Assembly (NCBI GenBank): GCA_014155875.1
Contig: JACEFZ010001373.1
Coordinates: 62,001 to 126,000, forward strand
From: Cepaea nemoralis
Taxonomy: Eukaryota; Mollusca; Gastropoda; Stylommatophora; Helicidae
Direction: 5' to 3'
Length of the DNA stretch: 64,000 nucleotides
The position numbers were made by a program, and so were the translations under genes. The first letter of the stretch is position 1. Each line of letters starts with the position of its first letter. Under the pieces are notes generated by a model, which was given only the letters and a program-made list of their open reading frames with translations, was not told where the DNA came from and did no database searches. This document shows, in pieces, positions 12,376 through 22,241 of this stretch.

Positions 12376-14453
12376 AATTCACAAAAGAACTCACAGAGGA
12401 ACAGAAACTAACACTAGATACTGAATTAACACTAACAGATATAGCACAAGCAGTTCATGGAATGCAGAAGGGCAAATCGCCTGGCCCTGACGGTATTACC
12501 GCTGAATTCTATCAGTTTTTCTTTCCTCTTCTAGGTCCCCTTTTACTAGCAGTATTCTCTGAATCTTTCCAAAAACAAGAACTCCCATCCAGTTTCAACA
12601 CGTCTTACATCACTCTTATTCCGAAGGAGAACACCGACAAGACACTTTTAAAGAGTTACAGACCGATCTCGCTTTTAAATGTAGACTACAAGATTTTAAC
12701 AAAGGCTTTGACGAATAAATTGAAACCAGTAATGTCATCTCTCATTCATGAAGACCAGCAATGTAGTGTGCAACACCGCAATATCCAGCAACACACACAC
12801 TTCATAAGGGACATCATCAACTACACACATCTGAAAAACTGTCAGTCCTCAATTCTCTCTTTAGATCAAGAAAAAGCATTCGACAGAATATCTCACTCAT
12901 ACCTCCACAAAACCCTCTCACACTGCAACGTGGGAAATTATTTTCGGACATGGGTCAAAATTTTATATATGAAACCGGAAAGTCGGATTCTATTAAACCA
13001 TACCCTAACCAATTCTTTCAGGTTGACTAGGTCAGTGAGACAGGGATGTCCCTTGTCCCCATTACTGTACGTTGTCGCTCTAGAGCCACTTCTAGAAAAG
13101 ATACGACAGGACGACAATGTCAGGGGTACGTTCATACCAGGGAAGGGTGAACAAAAGCTGCCTGCTTATGCGGACGATACCATTTTCTTTCCGACAACTG
13201 AAAAATCTGTACGGATCATTTTGGAAACGTTCTCGTTTTTCGGCAAAGGAAGTGGGGCAAAATTAAACGTCCAAAAATCTACTATAACGGGCTTAGGCAA
13301 ATGGAAAAATAAGGCGGATTTTCCATTTGACTTAACATCAAACAATCTAATAAAAGTGTACGGAATAGTCTTCCCATGTCAACCAAATCAGACACACAAA
13401 GACACTTGGCAAAATCTAGAGAAGAAAACAACAGATATGTTACAGAGGTACATATACAAAACAACTACCATATTTGGTAGAAGTACCATTGTTAATACAT
13501 ATATAATTCCAAAAATACTATATCTGTGCACAGTCCTAGATCCCACACGTCAAACTGTCACAAACATAAACAAAGAGATTAGACGCTTTGTGTTTGGCAG
13601 CACCATCTACAGTATCAAATATACTACACTCATGCAAGACAAAAAAGATGGAGGTATCGCCCTCCAAGACATAACAACCAAAATACAAGCACTTAGGATC
13701 AAACACGTAGGTGAAATCCTACAACACCCAGAAAAACACCCTTTAGCACACTATTACATTGGAATTAGGCTATCTTACTTAAAACCTATTAGGAATACAT
13801 CCTCACATTACTTTGGCACTCTCCCAACGTTCTACAAAACATGTATTTCAGCCATTAAAGGACACGAAAAATTACTACACAAGAAAACACATACAATCTA
13901 CAGGCATTTAGTTAAATTACAAGCAACTCCGGTACATCTCAGAATTAAAAGAGGACATAGATATTTTATAAAAGATTATACCGAAATTTTCTCTAATATT
14001 CACAACAAGCAGATTACCCCAAAAGCAAAAGAAATTACATATAGGCTTGTTTACAGCATGACCCCAACAACAGAGAGAACAGCAAAAATAACTAAACAAA
14101 TACTACAGTGTCAGCTTTGTAGACGGAACGTCCAAGAATCAGAAGAGCACATCTATTACGAATGCAACACAATCATGCCAACAAGAAATCTCCTACAAAA
14201 CATCCTAAACACTCATACCAAACAAAGAACAGATGTTTACAAAGCAATAATGATAAATTCCATTCCTTACTCCACACAAGACATCCACACAAAGCTACTT
14301 GTGCTATTGGCAGAGTACAGAAATCTTATATGGACATTAAGAAACAAAGCACTATACAATTACAGAACAATCAACAAAGAAATTGTCCAACAACTTTATC
14401 AACAAAAAGTCGCAAACATTCTAATCTTAGCCCCACAAGCGCAAATCTCGTAA
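12357..14453 (+). CDS. Tx1/L1-like LINE ORF2: reverse transcriptase and C-terminal zinc motif
   Basis: A 698-codon frame encodes most of an ORF2 protein, which copies LINE RNA at a nicked target (target-primed reverse transcription). Order: KGKSPGPDGITAEFY (about residues 35-50), YRPISLLN, catalytic LDQEKAFDRI (Asp170), RQGCPLSPLLYVV, AYADDT (Asp273-Asp274), thumb, then a zinc motif CQLC..H....C near residue 580. All RT catalytic aspartates are present. The first Met is internal: homology continues upstream in the same frame to about 12320, where a frameshift separates it from the EN/linker. Only the EN C-terminus survives and no ORF1 is seen, so it is not autonomous, although RT might be active. 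The family resembles the Tx1 branch, some of whose members are site-specific. Confidence 0.88.
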   Translation: MQEHFMKFTKELTEEQKLTLDTELTLTDIAQAVHGMQKGKSPGPDGITAEFYQFFFPLLGPLLLAVFSESFQKQELPSSFNTSYITLIPKENTDKTLLKSYRPISLLNVDYKILTKALTNKLKPVMSSLIHEDQQCSVQHRNIQQHTHFIRDIINYTHLKNCQSSILSLDQEKAFDRISHSYLHKTLSHCNVGNYFRTWVKILYMKPESRILLNHTLTNSFRLTRSVRQGCPLSPLLYVVALEPLLEKIRQDDNVRGTFIPGKGEQKLPAYADDTIFFPTTEKSVRIILETFSFFGKGSGAKLNVQKSTITGLGKWKNKADFPFDLTSNNLIKVYGIVFPCQPNQTHKDTWQNLEKKTTDMLQRYIYKTTTIFGRSTIVNTYIIPKILYLCTVLDPTRQTVTNINKEIRRFVFGSTIYSIKYTTLMQDKKDGGIALQDITTKIQALRIKHVGEILQHPEKHPLAHYYIGIRLSYLKPIRNTSSHYFGTLPTFYKTCISAIKGHEKLLHKKTHTIYRHLVKLQATPVHLRIKRGHRYFIKDYTEIFSNIHNKQITPKAKEITYRLVYSMTPTTERTAKITKQILQCQLCRRNVQESEEHIYYECNTIMPTRNLLQNILNTHTKQRTDVYKAIMINSIPYSTQDIHTKLLVLLAEYRNLIWTLRNKALYNYRTINKEIVQQLYQQKVANILILAPQAQIS

Positions 14454-15184
14454 CAGATTTGGCTGAAGACAGCACATATTACAGAAGAAGCAAATAACTT
14501 GTTTTAAACAAAGGATACTACAACTATAAATGTGTTTACTGATGGTATTAATAATCTTACAATTATATTATTATTATTATTAAAAAATACTATCATTATT
14601 ATTATTGCTACTATTATTATTAATTTTCCCATTATTATATTTGAATATGCAACATGAAATATATTGTGAATGGGTGTCTATGAGTGTGTGTGTGTGCGCG
14701 CGCGTGCGTGCGTATAGCAGCCTTTACATCAAGTCGGTATCTCAAGTATTAAAATGATGTTATATGGTAATGATATGTTTCAAAAGAAAAATACGCACCA
14801 CCATGTATAAACAAATTGAAGGAGCCCTTTAAGTACCCAGTAAACTAAGGTGGCTTTTAGTGGCCAGGTTTTAATTCCTACCCATTGTATATGAAACCCA
14901 GACACTATCACAACTTTGGACCAATTATCTCCCTGGAGACAGGCCATAGACTCAAATTACTAGTAGTAAATCCCTGATTCTTGTTCCCCAAACAAAAGGT
15001 ATCATGGACTAGAGCGTCACCCTGTAATTTGTCATCAGGCAACAACACCAACGACCTTCGCCTCAGTAGCTAAGTGACCCAGAAATTACAAAGAAGCCAC
15101 ACTTTAATGGAAATGATAATGTAAAGTTTTATTGTCCAAGTGCGGGGCATTTAAATGTACTGCGGTCTCCAGAAAACACGAGAT

Positions 15185-15219
<35 letters not shown>

Positions 15220-15490
15220 AAGAGAGGAGAAGGAGGGATAGACAGGTGTTTCATGCATTCCGCTTGCGGAAGTGGAAGTGAAGCATATGCAAGGAATGTG
15301 TATCTACATGCACTATGCCACAAATGTCATATTATCATAACTGTATATTTGTATGTATATGTTTTTATTCAAAATGTCACACTTAACACTAACAAACGGC
15401 AACGCTCTGTAATATACACAAACAAAAGAAACACACACTACAACTTGTAAATACACATTGCTTTGTATGAAATAAAAGTTGAAAAAAAAA
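14454..15490 (+). other. 3' untranslated region and poly(A) of Tx1-like LINE B
   Basis: Non-coding. It contains an ATT-rich microsatellite (14563-14625), a short (GT)n/(GC)n tract (14683-14713) and a (TG)n/(AG)n tract (15186-15228). The family-specific end with CGGCAACGCTCTGTAATA precedes AAATAAAAG and poly(A) at 15481-15491. This terminus matches LINE A, so A and B belong to one family arranged head to tail. Confidence 0.75.
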
Positions 15491-15712
15491 AATACACAGA
15501 TGACACAGACAAGTCAAATTAAGACGTTTACAGCGGTGGAAAAATTTTCCGCTGTCTTTCTCTCTCGCTCTCTTTCTTTCAATGTTTACTAATTTTCGCA
15601 TTCTCTCCTCGCATTTATTCTTCTTGCATACATCTTTCATTCACTTTCATACCTTTCTTTCACTCAAACATTCTCTCGTCATTAAAATATGTTTCATAGC
15701 ATCAAATACATG

Positions 15713-15718
<6 letters not shown>
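15491..15718. other. Unassigned sequence after LINE B
   Basis: T- and C-rich sequence with TTTCTCTCGCTCTCT. I see no reading frame or repeat match in the window, and no target-site duplication for LINE B can be read here. Confidence 0.4.

Positions 15719-15799
<81 letters not shown>
15719..15799. repeat. (TA)n microsatellite
   Basis: Pure TA dinucleotides for about 80 bp, abutting the mosaic LINE block that starts AAAGGAAGAACATTTTTTT. Confidence 0.97.
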
Positions 15800-15802
<3 letters not shown>

Positions 15803-16100
15803 GAAGAACATTTTTTTACTGGCCTCCTACGGCACATAACGTGTTCAGGAAGTTAACCACACACATCACATCCCTCTACAGTCTCTTATCTTCTTCATGA
15901 CACATATAGACAACGTATGTCGAACGCAAAGTCAAGCCAAACAGTTACCGCAAGAACACCGTATGACAAGAACACAGAAGAAGAACTATCTGCAAATTAC
16001 ACCACAAGAGAACTCCTGTTTGCGGACGACCAAGCACTCCTAGTAAAATCAGAAGCTGAAATACAAGACCACATGAATAGTCTAGACGAAATGTATATTG
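15800..16100 (+). pseudogene. RTE-like LINE RT fragment (FADD region), mosaic copy 1
   Basis: Encodes TTRELLFADDQALLVKSE, the catalytic palm motif with Phe-Ala-Asp-Asp, followed by QDHMNSLDEMY. The reading continues beyond the hAT MITE into the downstream RT part at 16619. Paralogs are 28166-28461 and the sequence starting at 63925. Only fragments of RT remain. Confidence 0.75.
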
Positions 16101-16610
16101 CAGTTCTTCCCAACCTTATCACTTTCGCGGACCGACATACAATTTTCCTTTTGCACTTGGGACCCTTGCCGTTAACACACACACACACACACACACACAC
16201 AAATTTGTCTCCTTGCATTCTGGAATTTTATATGACCTCAATATACATTTTAATATAAATATAAGATTTAACGTAATTGTGGGTATTGTCCCGGTGCGTT
16301 AAATACTGCTCCATAATGTTATTGGATAGACGGTGATTTATTTAATGGTGGTCCCATCTTTATGAGTAAATTTTTTTAGAGATTTGCAAATAGATAAAAT
16401 GTTTCAAATGTCAACACAACATTTAGATCTTCCTGTAAAGGTGTATATACTCGTATACACCGACAGTAATGAACACCGATATAAAATAAAAATAAAATAT
16501 ATCTTGGAAAACGATACAACATCTTACTTTTTTTAACTCACGTTGTGAACTGGCAAAGAAGGGCTCGCGGACCGGCACCGGTCCGCGGACCACCACTTTG
16601 GGAAGCACTG
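16101..16610. mobile_element. hAT-type MITE inserted in the LINE RT fragment
   Basis: Ends CAGTTCTTCCCAACCTT and AAGTGGTGGT..CAGTGCTTCCC (inverted at 16610) are hAT-like imperfect terminal repeats. The flanks GTATATTG (16093-16100) and GTACAGGG (16611-16618) are a decayed 8-bp duplication. The interior has a (CA)n tract (16176-16200) and the palindromic GGACCGGCACCGGTCC near 16570. No transposase is present. The paralogous LINE copy carries the same insertion at 28462-28959, so the insertion predates that duplication. Confidence 0.75.
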
Positions 16611-16618
16611 GTACAGGG

Positions 16619-17193
16619 AACATAACATGAAAATTAGTATAAATAAGACAGAGGTAATAACTATAACAAAAGAATAAATATAAAAACAACAACAATTCAC
16701 CTAAATAGAACACCCCTTAGACAAGTAAAGAGGTTCACGTACTTAGGAAGTGTTATGTCATAAAATGGCAAATCAGAAGACGAGATCGAAAAAAAATGCA
16801 ATAAGGCACACCAACCCATTGGACAAATGGCACCAATACTAAAGAACAAACATTAACTACTAAGAAAGCACTTTCAAACACAATTTTCCCACCAACTCTA
16901 TGTTACCAATGCCAAACCTGGACAATGACAGAAAAAGAGAAAAGAAAATCACAACAGAAATGAGATTTCTGAGAAGAATACTCAATGTATCAAGAAGAGA
17001 TAAGATCAGAAATGAAGAAATCGGGACTAACGTGGGGGTTATAGCTGCGCTAGATTTTATTAGAAGGCAACAAGTCAAATGGTTTGGCCATGCAAGTAGG
17101 TTACCATCTAACAGTGTACCACAACAAGCAATTATGTACAGACCAGATGGAAGCAGAGGAAGAGGCCGACCACACAAACGATGGACGCAGTGA
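16619..17193 (+). pseudogene. RTE-like LINE, RT thumb and C-terminal region, mosaic copy 1
   Basis: Continues the LINE interrupted by the MITE. Motifs are MKISINKTEV, RQVKRFTYLGSV (with a stop), NKA.QPIGQMAPILK, then the frame 16900-17193 with EMRFLRRILNVSRRDKIRN, QVKWFGHASRLPSN and GRGRPHKRWTQ. Several stops are present, and part of the sequence near 16855 is lost relative to 29210-29230. It was uninterrupted by LINE N here, so it serves as the empty-site reference for the 29262-37620 insertion. Confidence 0.8.
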
Positions 17194-17367
17194 ATAACAG
17201 AGTCCGTGGGAATATCGATATGTGAAGCCCATAAGCGGACACTCTCCCGCGATTTATACGTCACCTCGACACCGCAAGGTACAAGAGGAACGTGATGAGA
17301 TGTGATGAGATCCCACACTTTAGTAACATTAAGAAAGAAATGAGAAGACTGAATATTAACATGTTAG

Positions 17368-17790
17368 GTGTCAGGGAGAGACCCCAGATCAAAGAACTGG
17401 CACCAACTCGACCTGGTGCTCACTAAACGCAACAATCTCCGTAATGTACGGCTGACTCGCAGCTATCATAGTGCTGACCGCGACACCGATCACTCACTCG
17501 TTTCCAGCAAGGTGAAGATAAAGCATAAGAGAATCTACAGCACAGAAAGAAGACTACGCATCGAACCAGCTGCACTCGAAACAAAGAGGTCAATAAATTC
17601 ACCTAGGCTATGGCGGAGGCCCTGCCTAGCCCCACAAATGGAACTGCCACCGAGAGATGGAGTCATTTGCGCTACACCATCTATACCACAGCACTATCAA
17701 CATTTGGCAAGTATCAACCAAAGTCAGCCGACTGGTTTGAAGCACACTTTATTAGAGACTTTATTACCAAACTTTTGTTAATAATGAGAG
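17368..17790 (+). pseudogene. LINE endonuclease C-terminal fragment
   Basis: Encodes DPRSKNWHQLDLVLTKRNN, then TRSYHSADRDTDHSLVSSKV. This is the end of an exonuclease-endonuclease-phosphatase domain, with the catalytic Asp-His of the TDHSLV motif. A short linker (STFGKYQPKSADWFEAH) follows. It lies downstream of the RT C-terminus, the reverse of normal LINE order, so the locus is a mosaic of pieces. The paralog is 38101-38514. Confidence 0.75.
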
Positions 17791-17853
17791 ATTTTATTAC
17801 CAAACGTTTGGTAATAATTCCGTACATTATTCCCAAACGGCTGGTCAAGTGAC
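17762..17853. repeat. Palindromic ACCAAACGTTTGGT element
   Basis: TTTATTACC..TTTGTTAATAAT is followed by the perfect 14-bp palindrome ACCAAACGTTTGGT, extended by flanking TTATT/AATAA. CCCAAACGGCTGGTCAAGTGACG comes next. Related units are at 26690-26850, 38495-38584 and 54040-54215. It may be a small foldback element or the remnant termini of a DNA transposon. Confidence 0.55.
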
Positions 17854-18125
17854 GCTTACTACCGCCGTCTGCTAGTCTGTCTTTTCTTTTCAAGCTCTTT
17901 TTGAATTTCAACTACATACATTAGTTTATTCCATAAAACATTACTGTTCATATCTCAGTTAATGCCTAGATACGTTACTTACTTCTTAACGTTGAATTTG
18001 CGTACGCATGAGATGAAAGTAAGCCTGTAGATGACACTGCAACATTTGTTTTTATGAACTCCGAAGTGAGGGTTTAAAGGTGACAAAGTTCACACAGGGT
18101 TAAATTATTTGTTGAGTACTCTTCT
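17854..18125. other. Unassigned spacer
   Basis: No frame or motif recognised. The stretch 17854-18060 is also present at 38586-38779, where homology is cut by a J-family LINE. Confidence 0.5.
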
Positions 18126-18304
18126 TTTTTTTTTTTTTAGGACATTTGCAGTCAATACCAGTATTTTTCAGCTGCTGTTGCTGTTGCAGCAAGTTTTACG
18201 TCCAGTAGTTGGCCATTGATTTCCGTGATTTCCGAACGACCGGCTCACATACCTCCGTAAGTAACCAGCGCGACGCAATCCGCTGCCAATCTCGCCCAGG
18301 TATT
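18126..18304 (-). mobile_element. SINE family A fragment, minus strand
   Basis: A T-rich start (18127-18141, the reversed A tail) is followed by diverged versions of GTCAACACCAGCATCTTTCA, GGCCATTGATTTCC and ACCGGCTCACAT. These match the better copies at 43668-43914 and 55825-56061. The tRNA-like head is missing: the LTR element begins at 18305. Confidence 0.6.
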
Positions 18305-20187
18305 TGTCGTGAAATCACTGTGGAGTAACAATCAAATGATACAGATAATACAGACAGTCTGATTCACAGCTGCAGTTGTTTACTACGAGTGGTCGGTAAG
18401 ATCAGGCAATGGAATCGTCTTTGAAATTCCCCACAAGTCAGGAAATTGTAGGCATGTGGTTGTGACACGCGGGCTTGATTTGGTTGTCAAACCAGGGGGA
18501 GACAACTGGTGACATTGATTAAACAAAAGGGAGATAAGATTTCTGAAAATGGATAGTCTGCCCTTGGAACCATCTGATGTGTTGACATCAAAGACTTCAC
18601 TGGAACATACAAGGCTCTGTGACAAATACAGGACTTGTTTACAGTTAGTGTAGACAAGAATGTTGACTTGAGCTGACATGTTTCTGTACCGCTGTTAGGA
18701 ATTAGGAGAGCTCTACAGTGTTATAATTAATTAAAGATTAACTAACATGTGTCTTTATGGCAAATTGTAGAGGCCATCCAGGAGTAATGCGGTGTTTCAT
18801 AAGGTACTCTATATAGTGTATTTAGGCATAATTAATATAGGCAGAAGCCTTGTTAAAACTAGCTAGAGTAGTGAAGTGATGATTAGCTCTGTTAATTGAG
18901 AATAGAGTAGTGAAGTGAGAATTAGCTCTGCTAGTGAGAATAAGTGTAGTGGGTTGGGAGATGGGGGAATTGTCCAATAGTGGGATCTTCCAGTGGGGGG
19001 CCTACTGGGGTTCTGCACTCTGTCTATTGGTCTTTTCTTGTCTTAACCTGATTCAGATTGAGGTAATAAGCCACTCTGATCCTTGACAGAGTTTAGTTCA
19101 CTGATAAATCTCTGAGCAAGGCAGTAGGCCTACATTCAGCTAGTAGGGATTAGTATCAGGCGGCCTTCACCAGATGTGGTCTCTTTCTCTAACAGGTTCC
19201 CCTACGTCTATGAGGAAGCTCTACACTGGGTTTGATGGAGGTCAACTCTCATTAAGAAGAACAGCAAATGAACATTCACTTTATTTTATAAGATGAATAA
19301 ATACCCAGAAGAAAGTACAATCAGCACTGTTTATGCTAGGCCTAGGATCCAGAGGGTCCATACAAAACTGGCTCAGTTGAGCAAAACATTATAAACGATT
19401 CATTTACAATAGGGATTTACCCAGGTTGGGTGATACTCGTTTCTTCACCACATACCACTGAACACTAGTGAAGAGAAAAGAACATTGAACATGACGTTCT
19501 CGTGGAATAATTTAGTCCAGTGAAGAAGTACTTTAGAACCGTTTGTGTGTGACAATCTATGAAAATGGATTAGAACAAATGTGAGACCTGTGACATTGAA
19601 ACCTAGTTTTCACGGTACAGAGATCCGTACTTATCTGAGTTATAGGGAGCTTAGTCTTTACAGTGAGTGACAGATCCATGATTAAGGTTATGCAATAACT
19701 ATTTTCGGAGGATCATGCATCTAGTCGACCCAGTGGATCCCGGAGAAAGTCAACGTCTGGAAGAAGAGACGCATCAATGGGTGAGGTGTTCACGTACTAA
19801 GCTATCATGCTGTGGCGTACCCTTGCTATGATGATCATCTGACTTGGCTCCTGATCTGCTGCTCTGAATCTACAGACACACTAGAATTCGACATACATTC
19901 TACACATTACACACACGCACACTTCTCACATACATACTCTTTGCTTTAATAAATTATTTTGTATTTATTTGTTAAGGCTAGAGTTGTTGAGTATGTTGTG
20001 TTGGAGAAGAATGAGAGGGGGCATGATCTAGGGGTGAGAGTAAGAAAGAGGTGTCTGCAGACTGACGGAGTTTTGTGGACGGAGTCTGGTGGTTTCTCTA
20101 GGACAATAATATTGGGTTAATAAAAATGTGGGGGTTGATTCCCCTCACTCCAGGGACGACACTAAAGTAATAAAGGATTACTACGAC
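18305..20187 (+). repeat. 5' LTR of the Gmr1-like element (long form)
   Basis: Begins TGTCGTGAAATC and ends TACTACGAC, so its ends are short inverted repeats (TGTCGT/ACGAC). The first about 580 bp and last about 50 bp match the 3' LTR nearly perfectly. About 1.26 kb in the middle (roughly 18885-20140) is absent from the 3' LTR. The boundary in both places is the pentamer TGATT, so one copy changed by microhomology-mediated deletion or the other carries an insertion. Confidence 0.88.
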
Positions 20188-20189
20188 AT

Positions 20190-20445
20190 TTATTGGTGGA
20201 TCGTAAATGTGATCTTTGGACAGCGGGATCTCTCATAAACGTGATCCTTTGACAGCGGGATCTCTCGTAAACGTGATCTTTGGACAGCGGGATCTCTCGT
20301 AAACGTGATCTTTTGACAGCGGGATCTCTCGTAAACGTGATCTTTGGACAGCGGAATCTCTCGTAAACGTGATCTTTTGACAGCGGGATCTCTTGTAGAC
20401 GGGATCTGTTGACAGCGGGAATTCCTGACAACGGGGTCTTTAGAC
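20190..20445 (+). repeat. 30-bp tandem repeats in the element leader
   Basis: About eight units of GACAGCGGGATCTCTCGTAA + ACGTGATCTTTG, with small variants, start almost directly after the 5' LTR, where a primer-binding site would be expected. I cannot assign a tRNA primer. Minus-strand frames through it are repeat artefacts. Confidence 0.85.
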
Positions 20446-20843
20446 ACGGGGTTTTTAGTTAAAGGACGGAGATATTGTTAGAGAGAGAATCCAACTAGAG
20501 TGAATGTGGATAGGGGTTAAGACACATATCTTACCTGTTAACACTTCACACGTCTGCATAAGTCTATGGTCCTGATTCTGCTCTTGTCACTGAGTGATTG
20601 TGTTGTCTTTAGTTGTGGTCTTAATTATATAGATTAATTGTAATTGTGCATTGTTTATATATTTCTCTTAGAGATAATCTATACTCTGTCTGCTGACTTA
20701 CCTCTCTGAAATATGGCCACTCCTAAACTAATTACGGCAGAACTAAGGGCAAAGGAGGGAAGAAATGTATTTGTCGGGTTCTGCACTAACAGAGTACGTA
20801 CAGGAGGTGGAGAGAGAGAGTTTCGTCAAGCAGAAAGACCGAG

Positions 20844-22241
20844 TTGGAATTGAGAAGGATGGAGTTAGAACAATCAGCTAAGAAATTGGAAGTAGAACAA
20901 GATGCTAGGCAATGGGAAGCAGAACAAGCTGCTAGGCAATTGGAAGCAGAACAAGCTGCTAAGAAATTGGAAGCAGAGCAAGCCATGAGAAGGCTGGAAA
21001 TTGAAGCTGAGCAGGCAGCTAAGAAACTTGAAGTTGAGGAAGCTGCTAGGAAACGGGAAGCCGAGCAAGAAGCTCAGAAAAGGGAGCACGAGTACCGGAT
21101 GCGGGAACTCGATCTTAAGAGGCAATCTAGTAGGGAAACTGAGGGAGCGGTGGGAGGTTCCTCTCTCTCTGACTCAACACCAGTAGGTGGACATAGCTAC
21201 CATGCTATGAAGTTCCCTCTAGCGATCTACGAAGAGGACAAAGAGAAGATTGACCAGTATCTTCAATGCTTCGAGGCCATGTCTGTTGCTATGGGTCTGG
21301 ATCGTGACAAATGGTGTCTTAAGCTATCCCAGGGATTACGCGGGGCCGGCTACGAGGTTTATTCTCGCCTGCCACCAGGACATGAGAACAATTATGACGA
21401 GTTGAAGACGGCTCTGCTAAATCGATTCGAGGTTACATCACATACCTACCGGAAAAAATTTCGAGCAGCGAAACGAGAACCGGGGGAGTTGTTTGCCGCC
21501 TACAGTTTGCGTCTGAAATCCTATCTCCATAAGTGGATGGATTTGGATGGCTTCGTGCATGACTATGAGAGCCTGGATGAGTTCATGTTGGTCGACCAGC
21601 TGAAGAAGCAAATGTCGAAACCTCTCAGGACATTCCTGGGAGAACAAGGAGCGGAACGTATTGACCTCGTGACAAAATTAGCAGAACGGTTCGTCGAGGT
21701 ACATGGGGAGGCAGGGGAAAACCTTTCAACCAACACCAAAAGTCAGGAGAAACATGACAAGAAGAAAGCAAAAACCTCAGGAACCAAAAAGGGGGAACCT
21801 TATGTAACAACTTCAGAGGATAGTTCAGAGAAGACGAAGGAGGGAAGCAAGAGCACCTCGAGCTCTACACCAAAACGACCGTGGTCGGAGAAGTGGTATT
21901 CAATTTGTAAGTTACCCTCTCACAATACGAGGGACTGCAAATCGAAGGCTAAGAGCCCTCACTTCGCAGCATGCCAAGTGACTTCCAAGGGGGTTGTCAC
22001 TGAAAATGCCAAGGTCAACAAGGAAGCTCGCCACCAGGAGAGCTCACTCAAGTTCGGCACTAGAAAATCTAGGACAGGAAAATGGTGCAAAAACTGCAAG
22101 TCAAACACGCACAATGCTATTGACTGCAGGGGAAAGTCAGGAGACTCTCATGTGTCGTGTGCCCAGTGGAACCTAAGGTGGAGCCCACCGAACAGGTCGA
22201 GGCCGAGGAAGAGACTCCAGACCAGGAAAAACCACCTGTAG
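20844..22241 (+). CDS. gag: Gag polyprotein with coiled coil, SCAN-like capsid segment and zinc knuckles
   Basis: 465 codons. Residues 1-95 are a highly charged Glu/Ala/Lys coiled coil with repeated EAEQAAKKLE-type heptads. Residues about 118-300 form the capsid region. Within it, about 206-288 (from FRAAKREPGELFAAYSLRLK through TKLAERFVEVHG) resembles the SCAN domain fold in spacing of Pro-Gly-Glu, Leu and Trp residues. SCAN domains are known to derive from the Gag of Gmr1-like elements. The nucleocapsid has a perfect CCHC knuckle, C-x2-C-x4-H-x4-C, at about residues 414-427. An earlier one near residue 351 has lost its first Cys (Tyr instead). The frame is intact. Start choice: the first Met after a leader with stops; in-frame Mets just downstream are alternatives. 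Confidence 0.88.
   Translation: MELRRMELEQSAKKLEVEQDARQWEAEQAARQLEAEQAAKKLEAEQAMRRLEIEAEQAAKKLEVEEAARKREAEQEAQKREHEYRMRELDLKRQSSRETEGAVGGSSLSDSTPVGGHSYHAMKFPLAIYEEDKEKIDQYLQCFEAMSVAMGLDRDKWCLKLSQGLRGAGYEVYSRLPPGHENNYDELKTALLNRFEVTSHTYRKKFRAAKREPGELFAAYSLRLKSYLHKWMDLDGFVHDYESLDEFMLVDQLKKQMSKPLRTFLGEQGAERIDLVTKLAERFVEVHGEAGENLSTNTKSQEKHDKKKAKTSGTKKGEPYVTTSEDSSEKTKEGSKSTSSSTPKRPWSEKWYSICKLPSHNTRDCKSKAKSPHFAACQVTSKGVVTENAKVNKEARHQESSLKFGTRKSRTGKWCKNCKSNTHNAIDCRGKSGDSHVSCAQWNLRWSPPNRSRPRKRLQTRKNHL

Noticed and set aside
20162..20447. Two overlapping minus-strand frames with REIPLSKDHVYER repeats
   Set aside because: They are the 30-bp leader repeat (a multiple of three) read on the antisense strand of a retroelement.
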